Both the position numbers and the translations under genes were made by a program. The notes below the pieces were generated by a model, which saw only the letters and a list, made by a program, of their open reading frames with translations, was not told the DNA's origin and did no database searches. Positions 1 through 8,190 of a DNA stretch of 64,000 bases are shown here, piece by piece. The stretch comes from Antarcticimicrobium sp033791545 (GTDB taxonomy: Bacteria > Pseudomonadota > Alphaproteobacteria > Rhodobacterales > Rhodobacteraceae): contig JASJGL010000010.1 in the NCBI GenBank assembly GCA_033791545.1, positions 1 to 64,000 of the forward strand. The letters run 5' to 3'. Position 1 is the stretch's first letter; every line of letters starts with the position of its first letter.

Positions 1-308
1 ACCCGGAATTCGATCGACTTGGTGCCCAGCTTGCTTGGCCAGACCTTGCAGATCAGGCGATGGCGCGGCGTCACGGGCGAGACGAAATCCAGACTCAGAT
101 GCACAAAGGGCGTCCCGAAACCCAGATCAAGTTCCATATGATACCAGCCGCCGCCAAGATGATGGTCCCACCAAGCGTCGATCGCATCCAGCGCGAAATA
201 GGGCAGCCGCCCGGTATAGGCGATCTTGGCCGGGTCACAATCGGCCCAGGTGACGCGGATCTCATGCTCGAACGGCGGCGGCACCGCCGCTTCGTTGGTC
301 TGTGTCAT
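1..308 (-). CDS. Acyl-CoA thioesterase, hotdog fold (partial, C-terminus off left edge)
   Basis: About 102 N-terminal residues are visible, beginning MTQTNEAAVPPPFEHEIRV. The segment DCDPAKIAYTGRLPYF matches the active-site region of 4-hydroxybenzoyl-CoA thioesterase-like hotdog enzymes (pattern D-x-D-P-A-x-I-x-Y), followed by the expected hydrophobic helix and the strand FVHLSLDF. The family hydrolyses acyl- or aroyl-CoA thioesters in the cytoplasm. Its ATG directly abuts the boxA stop codon (TGA then ATG), so it is the last visible gene of the boxC-boxB-boxA operon. A plausible role is rescue of CoA from stalled benzoyl-CoA or ring-opened intermediates; that role is inferred from position only. 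Confidence 0.8.
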   Translation of the reverse strand, partial: MTQTNEAAVPPPFEHEIRVTWADCDPAKIAYTGRLPYFALDAIDAWWDHHLGGGWYHMELDLGFGTPFVHLSLDFVSPVTPRHRLICKVWPSKLGTKSIEFR

Positions 309-1505
309 TCAGTAGGTTTCCACGTGATAGCGGCCCTCGTTGCGCATGGTATCGCGCAAGGCGCCCCAAGGCTGGCCGATGCTTTCGGCGATATTGGTCA
401 GCGTCTTTTCGACGCCCTCCTCCATGCCGCGCAGGCCGCAGATATAGATATGAGTGTTGGGATCGGCGATCATCTCGGCCACCTCCTCCTCTTCCGTCCT
501 CATGCGGTCCTGCACGTATTCCTTAACCGCGCCGGGGATGCGTGAAAACACCAGATGTTTCTTCAGCAGGGTGTCGGGCACTTTGTTCAGCGGCCCGAAA
601 TACGGCAGGCTTTCCGGGGTGCGGGCACCAAAGAACATCACCATGCCGCCCGATTTCGCCCCGACAGAGCGTTGGCGACGCATGGTAAAGGCGCGCATCG
701 GCGCGGACCCGGTGCCGGTGCAGATCATCAACAGCCGCGCCTGCGGATCCTCGGGCATCAGAAAGGTCGCCCCGAACGGGCCGGTCAGTTGCACCGTGTC
801 GCCCTTTTTCAGATCGCAGACATAGTTGGAGCACAGCCCGCCCTCGTCCCGCTTGACGGTCAGGGACAGGTTGTTGAAATTCGGCCGCTCCCCGTCGCGC
901 GGGCTGGAGACGGAATACAGCCGCGGCAGATGCGGCTTGCCCTCGGCATCCAGACCCGGCGGGATAACTCCGACGCTTTGGCCTTCCAGAACCGGGAACG
1001 GCAGCCCGCCCAGATCAAGGATGATGTGGCGCACGTCGCTGTCGGACTCTGGCGAGGTCAGGCGATAATTGCCCTGCACCGTGGCCTGCGCCGGTTTGCC
1101 GAGGTTGTACATATTGATCGTCGGTTTGGACGCCGAGGCGGGTGCTTTCGCCTTGCCGCCAGCCCCGGCATGGGCCTCGGCCAGCAGCGCCGCCATCGCG
1201 TCGTCCAGCGCCTCCATCCCGGTCTCGGCCTCGCCACCTGCGGTCTGGATATCTTCCTGTTCGGGCAGTTCGGTCCACTCAAACTGCTCGTCCATCGAAT
1301 AGGGGGTGTTCACCACCCGCCATTCGTCGATCGAGCCGGTGGGGCAGACCGGGATGCAATCCATGCAAAAGTTGCACTTGGAGGCATCGACCACGACGTT
1401 GTTGTCGTCATGATCAATCGCCTCGAGCGGGCAGGTCATTTCGCAGGTATAGCAGCGGATGCAGATTTCGGGGTCGATCAGGTGCTGTTTCAGCGGCTTG
1501 TTCAT
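309..1505 (-). CDS. boxA: Benzoyl-CoA 2,3-epoxidase reductase subunit BoxA
   Basis: 398 residues. BoxA is the NADPH-dependent FAD iron-sulfur reductase that feeds electrons to the diiron oxygenase BoxB. Two ferredoxin-type 4Fe-4S motifs lie at the N-terminus: C15-x2-C18-x2-C21-x3-C25 and C44-x2-C47-x2-C50-x3-C54. A variable linker rich in Ala and Glu follows, then a ferredoxin-NADP reductase module with the FAD motif RLYSVSS, the nucleotide motif MICTGTGSAPMR and the usual C-terminal tyrosine. An in-frame start 78 nt further upstream is open, but ATG at 1505 is preferred because it overlaps the stop of the preceding small gene as ATGA and places the first cluster at the normal distance. Cytoplasmic; product 2,3-epoxybenzoyl-CoA. 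Confidence 0.93.
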   Translation of the reverse strand: MNKPLKQHLIDPEICIRCYTCEMTCPLEAIDHDDNNVVVDASKCNFCMDCIPVCPTGSIDEWRVVNTPYSMDEQFEWTELPEQEDIQTAGGEAETGMEALDDAMAALLAEAHAGAGGKAKAPASASKPTINMYNLGKPAQATVQGNYRLTSPESDSDVRHIILDLGGLPFPVLEGQSVGVIPPGLDAEGKPHLPRLYSVSSPRDGERPNFNNLSLTVKRDEGGLCSNYVCDLKKGDTVQLTGPFGATFLMPEDPQARLLMICTGTGSAPMRAFTMRRQRSVGAKSGGMVMFFGARTPESLPYFGPLNKVPDTLLKKHLVFSRIPGAVKEYVQDRMRTEEEEVAEMIADPNTHIYICGLRGMEEGVEKTLTNIAESIGQPWGALRDTMRNEGRYHVETY

Positions 1506-1678
1506 TGGCTCTCGCGCTTTTTTCTCAGGATCACGTCCGGCAAGACCAGAGCATCGATCAGCGCCACGCACAGGCCGCCGCAATCGTCGCAGCCGACGCA
1601 GGGCCCGTTCAGTTGCGATATCTCGACCGACAGGGCGTTCAAACGGGGCGTTTCGGATTTGGTCCTGCTGATCGTCAT
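1502..1678 (-). CDS. 58-residue cysteine-rich protein encoded between boxB and boxA
   Basis: I do not recognise a named family. The protein starts MTISRTKSETPRLNALSV and contains CVGCDDCGGLC, a C-x2-C-x2-C-x3-C spacing like a ferredoxin cluster half, then a hydrophobic stretch ALIDALVLPDVIL and a basic tail KKRESQ. The start at 1678 has a good ribosome site (GGGAG). The stop overlaps the boxA ATG as ATGA, which argues for real expression and translational coupling to the reductase. It could be an iron-sulfur or metal accessory factor for BoxA/BoxB or an electron carrier between them; both are inference. The same frame stays open to 1843, but the upstream residues are basic, unstructured and run through a tandem repeat. 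Confidence 0.7.
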   Translation of the reverse strand: MTISRTKSETPRLNALSVEISQLNGPCVGCDDCGGLCVALIDALVLPDVILRKKRESQ

Positions 1679-1694
1679 GGCAGATGCTCCCGTT

Positions 1695-1746
1695 GTGTTG
1701 GCGTCTTGCTTGAGTCGTGTTCGCGTCTTGCTTGCGTCTCGTGTTG
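1695..1746. repeat. Imperfect tandem repeat in the boxB-downstream leader
   Basis: On the + strand a unit beginning GTGTTG then GCGTCTTGCTTG (1695-1716, 22 bp) is followed by a near copy beginning GTGTTC (1717-1740, 24 bp) and the start of a third (GTGTTG, 1741-1746). The repeat lies just upstream of the ribosome site of the small cysteine protein, in the 205-bp gap after boxB. It could reflect slippage or serve as an RNA or protein binding site. Confidence 0.75.
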
Positions 1747-1883
1747 AGCCGACCATCCGACCGGATCCCGAAAGCGCGCTTTCGACTCCCTGTCTAGCAT
1801 GTCTTTGCCGGTCTTCGCAAAACCGTCGGACGGCTTGCGACACCCGGCCCGGGCGCGGGGCCCGGACCGGTCTCTGTCACGTA

Positions 1884-3335
1884 TCAGGCCATGTGCAGCT
1901 TGACGTATTCAAAATCGCCCGGCTTGTTGTCGATCCCGACCTTCGGCGCCGCGATCCAGCTTGCATATTTGCCGGGTTCAGTGACCGGCTTCATCAGGCT
2001 TTGGATGAAATCGCCATCCGCATGGGTCGGCAGCCACGCCTTCATACCGGCGTCATACTCCGCGCCCGTGACCAGCGTGCCCTCTGGATCAAACAGCTTT
2101 TCGGCGAAGACACCGATCTTGCGGTTGAAGGCCTCGTGCGGAAGCTTCATCTCGAACGCGACACCGGCCTTTTCAATGATCTTGTTCCAGCGCGATACGC
2201 CACCGGCGGCATCGCGGGAATAGTCATCGCGCAAGCGCATGTTGATCGCGGTCAGCGCCGGAACCTCATGTTGCACCAGCTTGCCGTCGACCATATCCCA
2301 GACCTTGTAGGTGTCGTCGGTCAGCTTGTGGTCGTCTTTGACGCGATGCTCCATGTACCGGCCCTTGATGCCGGCGTTAAAGGCATTGGCGGCATTGGTC
2401 GACACTTCCTGTCCGAACAGGTCGAGCGACAGCGTATAGTGCAGGTTCAGCTTTTTCTGGATCGTCGGCAGGTCGATCACGCCAAAGCTGCGGATCTTGT
2501 CGATGTCATAGGGGTCGTCGATCCCGTGCTCTTTCATCACCTCACAGGTCTTCTGGATGGTCCGGCCAACGCCGGTTTCCCCCACGAACATGTGGTGCGC
2601 TTCTTCGGTCAGCATGAAACGGCAGGTGCGTGACAGCGGGTCAAAGCCCGATTGCGCCAGGCTTTCCAGCTGCATCTTGCCGTCGCGGTCGGTGAAATAG
2701 GTGAACATGAAGAACGACAGCCAGTCCGGCGTTTCCTCGTTGAAGGCGCCCAGCATGCGCGGTGCCTCTTCCGAACCAGACGAGCGCAGCAGCAGATCAT
2801 CCGCCTCTTCGCGGCCATCGCGACCAAAATACTTGTGCAGCAGATAGACCATCGCCCAAAGGTGGCGGCCCTCTTCGACGTTGACCTGAAACAGGTTGCG
2901 CATGTCGTAAAGCGACGGCGCGGTCAGGCCAAGGAAGCGTTGCTGTTCAACCGAGGCCGGTTCGGTATCGCCCTGAATCACGATCAGACGTTTCAGCAGG
3001 TTGCGGTATTCACCCGGCACTTCCTGCCACGCCGGGTCGCCGAAATGCTCGCCACAGGGGATGGTGCGCCCCTCGACCTGCGGTGCAAGCAGCACGCCCC
3101 AGCGGTATTCGGGCATCTTCACATAGTCGAATTTCGCCCAGCCCTTGGGGTCGACCGAAACGGCGGTGCGCAGATAGACCAGCGATTGCTGAAAGTTCTG
3201 CGGGATCAGGTCGGACCACCAGTTGATGTATCCGGGGTGCCATTTCTCCAGCGCCTTGAGAACCCGCTTGTCCGAGCTGAGGCCGACGTTGTTGGGGATT
3301 TGCGTGTCATAGCTGACGTTGATCAGATCGAGCAT
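1884..3335 (-). CDS. boxB: Benzoyl-CoA 2,3-epoxidase oxygenase subunit BoxB
   Basis: 483 residues, close to the family length. BoxB is a class I-like diiron epoxidase that inserts one oxygen atom into the ring of benzoyl-CoA. The diiron ligands are visible in two E-E-x2-H motifs, EEGRH at 154-158 and EEAHH at 244-248, within long helices. The ATG at 3335 has an excellent Shine-Dalgarno (CGGAGGAAAA), so the longer open frame upstream is not used. The order boxC-boxB-small protein-boxA with short gaps indicates one mRNA. The following step is hydrolytic ring opening by BoxC. Confidence 0.95.
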   Translation of the reverse strand: MLDLINVSYDTQIPNNVGLSSDKRVLKALEKWHPGYINWWSDLIPQNFQQSLVYLRTAVSVDPKGWAKFDYVKMPEYRWGVLLAPQVEGRTIPCGEHFGDPAWQEVPGEYRNLLKRLIVIQGDTEPASVEQQRFLGLTAPSLYDMRNLFQVNVEEGRHLWAMVYLLHKYFGRDGREEADDLLLRSSGSEEAPRMLGAFNEETPDWLSFFMFTYFTDRDGKMQLESLAQSGFDPLSRTCRFMLTEEAHHMFVGETGVGRTIQKTCEVMKEHGIDDPYDIDKIRSFGVIDLPTIQKKLNLHYTLSLDLFGQEVSTNAANAFNAGIKGRYMEHRVKDDHKLTDDTYKVWDMVDGKLVQHEVPALTAINMRLRDDYSRDAAGGVSRWNKIIEKAGVAFEMKLPHEAFNRKIGVFAEKLFDPEGTLVTGAEYDAGMKAWLPTHADGDFIQSLMKPVTEPGKYASWIAAPKVGIDNKPGDFEYVKLHMA

Positions 3336-3399
3336 GAATTTTCCTCCGTTTGAGCCCGGAGCGACGGGCCCTTGCCCATCCTGCGCCGGAAAATGCCGT

Positions 3400-3421
3400 C
3401 GGGCAGGCCAAGGCCCGCCCG
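3400..3421 (-). other. Intergenic mRNA hairpin between boxC and boxB
   Basis: CGGGCAGGCC and GGCCCGCCCG form a 9-pair stem with one mismatch around an AA tip. There is no uridine tract, so it is more likely an RNA-stability or processing element than a terminator. It lies in the 92-bp gap between boxC and boxB. Confidence 0.5.
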
Positions 3422-3427
3422 CTGTTG

Positions 3428-5086
3428 TTACACCCGTTCCATGTTGTAATCGCCGCGGATGCCGGTGCCATAGCGTTGCAGCGCCCCGTCCTTGCCAACC
3501 GCGTTGGGCCGCTGGAAAATCCAGTTCTGCCACGCGGTCAGGCGACCAAAGATGCGGGTTTCCATCGTCTCTGGCCCGGGAAAGCGCAGGTTGGCCTCCA
3601 TCCCGGTCATCGCATCGGGGCTGAAGCTGGCACGCTCTTCAAGGAAGATACGCACCTCGTCCTCCCAGTCGATATCGTCAAAGGCATAGGTGATCAGCCC
3701 GGCCTTGTCGGCCGCGTCGGCCTCCATCGGCATACCGATCTGCGCCTTCAGCGCGTCCACGGTCTCGGGCGTGCCCAAGAACCGGGTTTGCAGCCGGGTC
3801 AGATCGTTGCTCATCGGATACAGACCGAAGTTGCCCGGCGTCAGCGTGACAGTGGCCATCGGGCGATTGTCGCCCTCAAAATCGTCCAGCATCATGTAGC
3901 CGCGATCGCAGGCCCAGAGCAGTTCGGCCAGCACCCCGGCAAAACAACTGCCGTGTTCCACCATCGCCGCCATCGAGCGAGAGGTCAGATCGACCCGCTT
4001 GAGCACGCGTTTCCAGAATTTCAGGATCTCGTTGGCCAGCCAATGATCACCATTGTCGATCAACAGCTTTTCATGCGCGATCAGTTTTTCTGGATCGCCC
4101 TGCGTGCGAAACACCAGCGTTCCGATCTCGCGCTCGTTCAGGCGCAGATGCAAAAGCGCGTCATCCAGTTCGCGCGCCAGCCGCAGCATGTAGCCGTCAC
4201 AGCCCTGCGCCTGCACCGCGTCCATGCTGCCCGGCGCATCAGTATCCGGGCCCGACAGGGTGATCGTGGCCTTGCGCCCGGCGCGGTCGATGGCGACCTC
4301 GACCAGCGAATAGGTCACGCTGTCTTCGCCGAAGGTGCGATCCAGCGGGGTCAAGGCGATGCCGGTCGCGCCCGATGCCTTTTTAGAACTGGCGGCAAAT
4401 TCGCGCGCCCGTTCCTGCACCACCGCGTTGAATTTCGAGTTTGGCACAACCTCGTCCACCAGACGCCAATCCACTGCGCGCTGGCCTTTGACGCCCTCTT
4501 CGACCGAACAGAACACATCGGCCAGATCGCGGCGCACCTTGCGTTTGTCGGTGACACGGGTCAGCCCGCCGGTGCCCGGCAACACCGCCAGCAGCGGCAC
4601 CTCGGGCAGCGCGACAGAGGACGTGCTGTCATTGGTCAACATGATATAGTTGCAGGCCAGCGCCAGTTCGTATCCGCCGCCCGCGCAGGCACCTTTGACC
4701 GCAGCGATGTATTTCTGGCCGGAATCCTCTTCGGCGGCCTCGAAGGTGTTGCGGGTCTCGTTGGTGAATTTGCAAAAGTTCACCTTATGCGCATGCGCCG
4801 CCCCGCCCAGCATCCGGATATTGGCCCCGGCGCAGAACACCTTGTCCTTACCCGACTGCATCACCACGACCTTGACCTCGGGGTGTTCGAACCGCATCCG
4901 CTGCACGACGTCGGCCAGTTCGATATCCACGCCCAGATCATAGGAATTGAGCTTGAGCAGATAGCCGTCAAACAGGCCGCCATTCTCGTCCACATCCATG
5001 AAAAGATTGGCGACTTCTCCATCATACTCGACCCGCCAATGGCGGTATTTGGAGGGGTCGGTTTGAAAGTCGATCACTTTGCCCAT
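3428..5086 (-). CDS. boxC: 2,3-epoxybenzoyl-CoA dihydrolase BoxC
   Basis: 552 residues, the usual length for BoxC, a crotonase-superfamily enzyme with a duplicated enoyl-CoA hydratase/isomerase fold. It opens the epoxidised ring hydrolytically to 3,4-dehydroadipyl-CoA semialdehyde plus formate. The first crotonase core shows VFCAGANIRMLGG (acyl-CoA pocket) and the oxyanion-hole segment KGACAGGGYELAL, followed by ALPEVPLLAVLPGTGG with the acidic residue of the family. The C-terminal half keeps a degenerate second crotonase fold. First gene of the box operon; its promoter carries BoxR-like operators at 5156-5256. The end product would need BoxD, which is absent from the window. Confidence 0.95.
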   Translation of the reverse strand: MGKVIDFQTDPSKYRHWRVEYDGEVANLFMDVDENGGLFDGYLLKLNSYDLGVDIELADVVQRMRFEHPEVKVVVMQSGKDKVFCAGANIRMLGGAAHAHKVNFCKFTNETRNTFEAAEEDSGQKYIAAVKGACAGGGYELALACNYIMLTNDSTSSVALPEVPLLAVLPGTGGLTRVTDKRKVRRDLADVFCSVEEGVKGQRAVDWRLVDEVVPNSKFNAVVQERAREFAASSKKASGATGIALTPLDRTFGEDSVTYSLVEVAIDRAGRKATITLSGPDTDAPGSMDAVQAQGCDGYMLRLARELDDALLHLRLNEREIGTLVFRTQGDPEKLIAHEKLLIDNGDHWLANEILKFWKRVLKRVDLTSRSMAAMVEHGSCFAGVLAELLWACDRGYMMLDDFEGDNRPMATVTLTPGNFGLYPMSNDLTRLQTRFLGTPETVDALKAQIGMPMEADAADKAGLITYAFDDIDWEDEVRIFLEERASFSPDAMTGMEANLRFPGPETMETRIFGRLTAWQNWIFQRPNAVGKDGALQRYGTGIRGDYNMERV

Positions 5087-5155
5087 GTCGCGCTCCTGAG
5101 AAAATCTGAGTTGGCTGCAACTTATGTCATTCGGGCTCTGGCGTAAACAGATTTG

Positions 5156-5169
5156 TGCATAATAATGCG
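5156..5169 (-). promoter_or_regulatory. BoxR-like operator overlapping the likely boxC -10
   Basis: On the + strand TGCA-TAATAA-TGCG; on the transcribed strand CGCA-TTATTA-TGCA. The pattern TGCA-N6-TGCA is what is described for BoxR, the benzoyl-CoA-sensing repressor of box genes. The enclosed CATTAT resembles a -10 element, 70 bp before the boxC ATG. Confidence 0.7.
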
Positions 5170-5209
5170 CAAGTTGTTTTCCGGTAAATCAATTACTTAC
5201 CACGATACG

Positions 5210-5223
5210 CGCAATATCGCGCA
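5210..5223. promoter_or_regulatory. Degenerate BoxR-like half-sites
   Basis: CGCA-ATATCG-CGCA keeps the four-base boxes and six-base spacing of the neighbouring operators with one change in each half. It lies between the two better boxC operators. Weak on its own. Confidence 0.4.
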
Positions 5224-5242
5224 TATACCCCCAGGACCAGTA

Positions 5243-5256
5243 TGCATTATTATGCA
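5243..5256. promoter_or_regulatory. Perfect TGCA-N6-TGCA operator upstream of boxC
   Basis: TGCA-TTATTA-TGCA, an exact match to the BoxR motif, sits immediately after the stop codon of the DUF309 gene and 157 bp before the boxC ATG. With the site at 5156 it could support looping or cooperative binding. Confidence 0.72.
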
Positions 5257-5682
5257 CTATTTCACATCCTGTTCCAGCGCGCGAGTCGCCACCTCTCGCA
5301 TCCGCATCCCCCGCGACACCAGCCAATCGTGATCCCCCTGCATCGCCTCAGCCCCGATCGCGCCAGCGGTGTCCAGATGGGCCTGTGCCATATCGCACAG
5401 CCGCAAAACCGCGCTGAGGCGGCCCATCCGCTGTTTCAGCGCCGCATTGGCGATCTGGATCGCCCCCTGAACAAAGGCACGCGCGCGTGAATTCGGCGGC
5501 AGCGCCCGCCAGACCGGCTCGAACAGTTCATGCGCTTCCCAGTAAAAGCCGGTCTCAAGATATCTCCACCCGGTGCGCCACGCCTCGGACGCGGCCAGCG
5601 CGGCGGGCGTCATGCCCGGTCGCGCCGTTCGGGTCACTTCGTCAAACGCGCCCTCGGGATGGCGGGCGCTTTGACCCGGCAC
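5257..5682 (-). CDS. DUF309 domain protein
   Basis: 141 residues from a GTG start. The motif GFYWEAHELFEPVWRAL is the DUF309 signature (G-x-Y-x-E-A-H-E-x2-E-x-x-W), followed by a second helix pair RAFVQGAIQIANA. The family has no firmly known reaction; the buried E-x2-H-E resembles a metal site. The GTG at 5682 has no ribosome site, whereas the frame continues upstream as DPSHAYVPGQ to a CTG at 5721 that follows GAGG at good spacing, so the true N-terminus may be 13 residues longer. It is the last gene of the ligase-hydrolase-DUF309 unit. Confidence 0.8.
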   Translation of the reverse strand: MPGQSARHPEGAFDEVTRTARPGMTPAALAASEAWRTGWRYLETGFYWEAHELFEPVWRALPPNSRARAFVQGAIQIANAALKQRMGRLSAVLRLCDMAQAHLDTAGAIGAEAMQGDHDWLVSRGMRMREVATRALEQDVK

Positions 5683-5717
5683 ATAGGCATGCGACGGGTC
5701 TGGATAGCGTTGGCGGG

Positions 5718-6545
5718 TCAGCTTGGCACCACCTCGGCCGCCTCGATCCGCTCCAGCCGGGCGGTGAAGTCGGCCACGGCGTCAAGCGTCTGTTCCGGCT
5801 GCTCCTGATGCGGGGCGTGCTTGCAGTCCTCAAGGATCACGGTGTCGACCGGCGCATAGGACCGGCTCTCGATCTCTTCGATCTGCGCCAGCGTGCCGTA
5901 TTGATCGTCACGCCCCTGTATCGCCAGCACCGGAATACGAAGATAGTCGATCACCTCGCCCACGTTCCACGATTTGAACCCCGGGTCGAGCCAGGTGTCG
6001 TTCCAGCCGCGAAAAGCGTTTTCCGGATCCTTGTGATACTTGGCCATCCGCTCCTTCATATCGGCGCTTGCAAAGGCCTCGCGCGCTTTGGCGATCTCTT
6101 TCAGGCCCATCTCCTCAGTAAAGAAATGCGGCGCCATCAGGATCAGCCCGCGCACGCGAAAATCCTCGACGCTGCCGGCATAGATCGCGGCGATGGTTGC
6201 CCCGTCGGAATGGCCGAACAGGATACAGCGGGTGATCCCCGCATGATCCAGAACATGCGGCAGCACCTCCACCGCCTCGTGCGTCATGAAATCCAGCGGG
6301 CGCGGCAGCTTGGCCGGGTCCGACTGGCCATAGCCCTGCCGCGAATAGACCAGAACCCCCATGCCGGTGCGCGCCGCCAGCCGCGCGGGGAAATCACGCC
6401 ACAGCGCGGCGCAGCCCAGCCCCTCATGCAGCATGACGATGGTCGGCGCCTGCTTCGGTGCCGGGCCAAAGCAGGTGTATTCCAGCGTTACCCCCTTCAC
6501 CACCAGCAGGGTTGTCGGGACCTCGGACCACTCCAGCGCCGCCAT
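5718..6545 (-). CDS. Alpha/beta hydrolase coupled to benzoate-CoA ligase
   Basis: 275 residues of the alpha/beta-hydrolase fold. Visible are the oxyanion segment LHEGLGCAALW, the nucleophile elbow GHSDG, an acidic residue in IQGRDDQYG and the catalytic histidine in EDCKHAPHQEQPE. Its ATG overlaps the ligase stop codon by one base (TGATG), so translation is coupled to benzoyl-CoA synthesis. Such a hydrolase could release CoA from, or open a lactone among, box-pathway intermediates; the substrate is not deducible. A longer N-terminal frame exists but would run inside the ligase gene. Confidence 0.85.
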   Translation of the reverse strand: MAALEWSEVPTTLLVVKGVTLEYTCFGPAPKQAPTIVMLHEGLGCAALWRDFPARLAARTGMGVLVYSRQGYGQSDPAKLPRPLDFMTHEAVEVLPHVLDHAGITRCILFGHSDGATIAAIYAGSVEDFRVRGLILMAPHFFTEEMGLKEIAKAREAFASADMKERMAKYHKDPENAFRGWNDTWLDPGFKSWNVGEVIDYLRIPVLAIQGRDDQYGTLAQIEEIESRSYAPVDTVILEDCKHAPHQEQPEQTLDAVADFTARLERIEAAEVVPS

Positions 6546-8083
6546 CACGCCGCGCCCCGCAGTTTGTAGCGTTGGATCTTGCCTGTCGCGGTCTTGGGCA
6601 GTTCGTCCACAACCTCGATCCAGCGCGGATATTTCCACATGCCGATCTTGTCCTTGACCAGATCCTTCAGATCACCCGCGATGCTCTTGTCTGCCCCGGT
6701 CTTGAGCACGATAAAGGCGGCCGGTTTATCCAACCCCTTTTCATCGGCGCGGGCCACGACAGCAGCCTCCAGCACGGCGGGATGTTCGATCAGCGCCTGC
6801 TCCACCTCGAACGGGGAAACCCAGATGCCGGACACCTTGAACATGTCGTCGGTGCGCCCGCAATAAACATAGCGGCCGTCCGAGGTGCGTTCGTATTTGT
6901 CGCCGGTTCTGGTCCAGTGGCCCGCAAAGGTCGATTGCGACTTGTTACGCCGGTTCCAATAGCCATCCGCCGAGGAGGGGCCGCGCACCAACAGTTCGCC
7001 GACCTCGCCATCGGGCAGATCCTCGTCATGTTCATCGACCAGACGCACCTCGTATCCCGGCACGGCAATGCCGGAGGTGCCATAGACGACGTCACCGGGC
7101 CGGTTGGACAGAAAGATATGCAACATCTCGGTCGAGCCGACGCCGTCGATGATCTCGGCCCCCCAAAGTTTTTCCCAGCGCTCTCCAATCTCGCGCGGCA
7201 GTGCCTCGCCTGCCGAGGTGCAAAGACGGATCGTATGATCGGGCGTCCCGCCAGCGGCTTCTTGCGCGGCGACCACGGCGGCATACAGCGTCGGCACCCC
7301 GCAAAAGATCGTCGGGCGTTCGGTCTTCATGATGTCAAACACCACATCCGGGGTCGGACGGCCCCCGAACAGAACCGTGGTGGCGCCCACCGACATCGGA
7401 AAGGACATGCCATTGCCCAGCCCATAGGCAAAGAACAGCTTGGCCACGGAATACACAGTATCCTCTTCACGGATCTTCAGCACCTGCTCGCCAAAGGTGT
7501 CGGCAGTGGCCTTGAGGCTGGAATGCACGTGCCGCACCCCCTTGGGCAAGCCGGTGGAGCCCGAGGAATACAGCCAGAACGCCAGTTCATCCTCATGCGC
7601 CTCGACCGTGTCGGCCAGCGCGGCGCCCTCGACAAAGGTGCGATAGCTCTCGGTACCCTCGGGCGCGTCACCGATCACGACGATCGCGCGGAGAAACCGG
7701 TTGTCGACCACGGCGGGGGCCACGACCTCCCACAGCTCCTGTGAGACGACGAGGATCGAGGCGCGGCTATCGTTCAGCACCGCCTCGTAAATGTCAGTGG
7801 ACAGCAACGTGTTCAGCGGCACCGGGATCGCGCCCGCCTTGAGCGCGCCCCAGAACACCACCGGAAATTCGATCTGATCGCGCACGATCATCGCCACCCG
7901 TTCCTCGCGCCGCACGCCATGGCGATCAAGCGCACCGGCGAAGCGCGCGGTCTCGTCGGCGAGTTGGCCGTAGGTCAGGCTGCGCCTGTCCCCGTCCGCC
8001 TCACGAAAGGCGATCTTGTCGCCCCGGCCTTCGTCAATGTGACGATCCACAAAATAGATCGCCGCGTTCCCCGATGCGTGCAT
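6545..8083 (-). CDS. bclA: Benzoate-CoA ligase
   Basis: 512 residues, AMP-forming acyl-CoA synthetase. The ATP-binding loop YSSGSTGLPKGV lies at 172-183, the adenylate motif IIDGVGSTEMLHIF further on, the hinge region TDDMFKVSGIWVSP and the catalytic lysine in PKTATGKIQRYKLR at the C-terminus. The GSTEMLHIFLSN segment and overall length are typical of benzoate-CoA ligases of the box and bad pathways. It converts benzoate, ATP and CoA to benzoyl-CoA, the substrate of BoxAB and inducer of BoxR. ATG 8083 follows GGGAGGAGAA. First gene of a unit with the hydrolase and DUF309 protein; the promoter carries two BoxR-like sites. Confidence 0.92.
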   Translation of the reverse strand: MHASGNAAIYFVDRHIDEGRGDKIAFREADGDRRSLTYGQLADETARFAGALDRHGVRREERVAMIVRDQIEFPVVFWGALKAGAIPVPLNTLLSTDIYEAVLNDSRASILVVSQELWEVVAPAVVDNRFLRAIVVIGDAPEGTESYRTFVEGAALADTVEAHEDELAFWLYSSGSTGLPKGVRHVHSSLKATADTFGEQVLKIREEDTVYSVAKLFFAYGLGNGMSFPMSVGATTVLFGGRPTPDVVFDIMKTERPTIFCGVPTLYAAVVAAQEAAGGTPDHTIRLCTSAGEALPREIGERWEKLWGAEIIDGVGSTEMLHIFLSNRPGDVVYGTSGIAVPGYEVRLVDEHDEDLPDGEVGELLVRGPSSADGYWNRRNKSQSTFAGHWTRTGDKYERTSDGRYVYCGRTDDMFKVSGIWVSPFEVEQALIEHPAVLEAAVVARADEKGLDKPAAFIVLKTGADKSIAGDLKDLVKDKIGMWKYPRWIEVVDELPKTATGKIQRYKLRGAA

Positions 8084-8190
8084 GGGTTCTCCTCCCTCTC
8101 GGTCCTGCCTGCCCGTCCCGACCGCCAGCAAACGCTCCTCCGCGCGGGCCGGGACTCGCTGTGGCTCATCATGCATTTCCGGGGCTTATA

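Noticed and set aside
1506..1583. N-terminal extension of BoxA by 26 residues
   Set aside because: The extension overlaps the small cysteine gene, lacks a ribosome site and pushes the first iron-sulfur motif away from the N-terminus.
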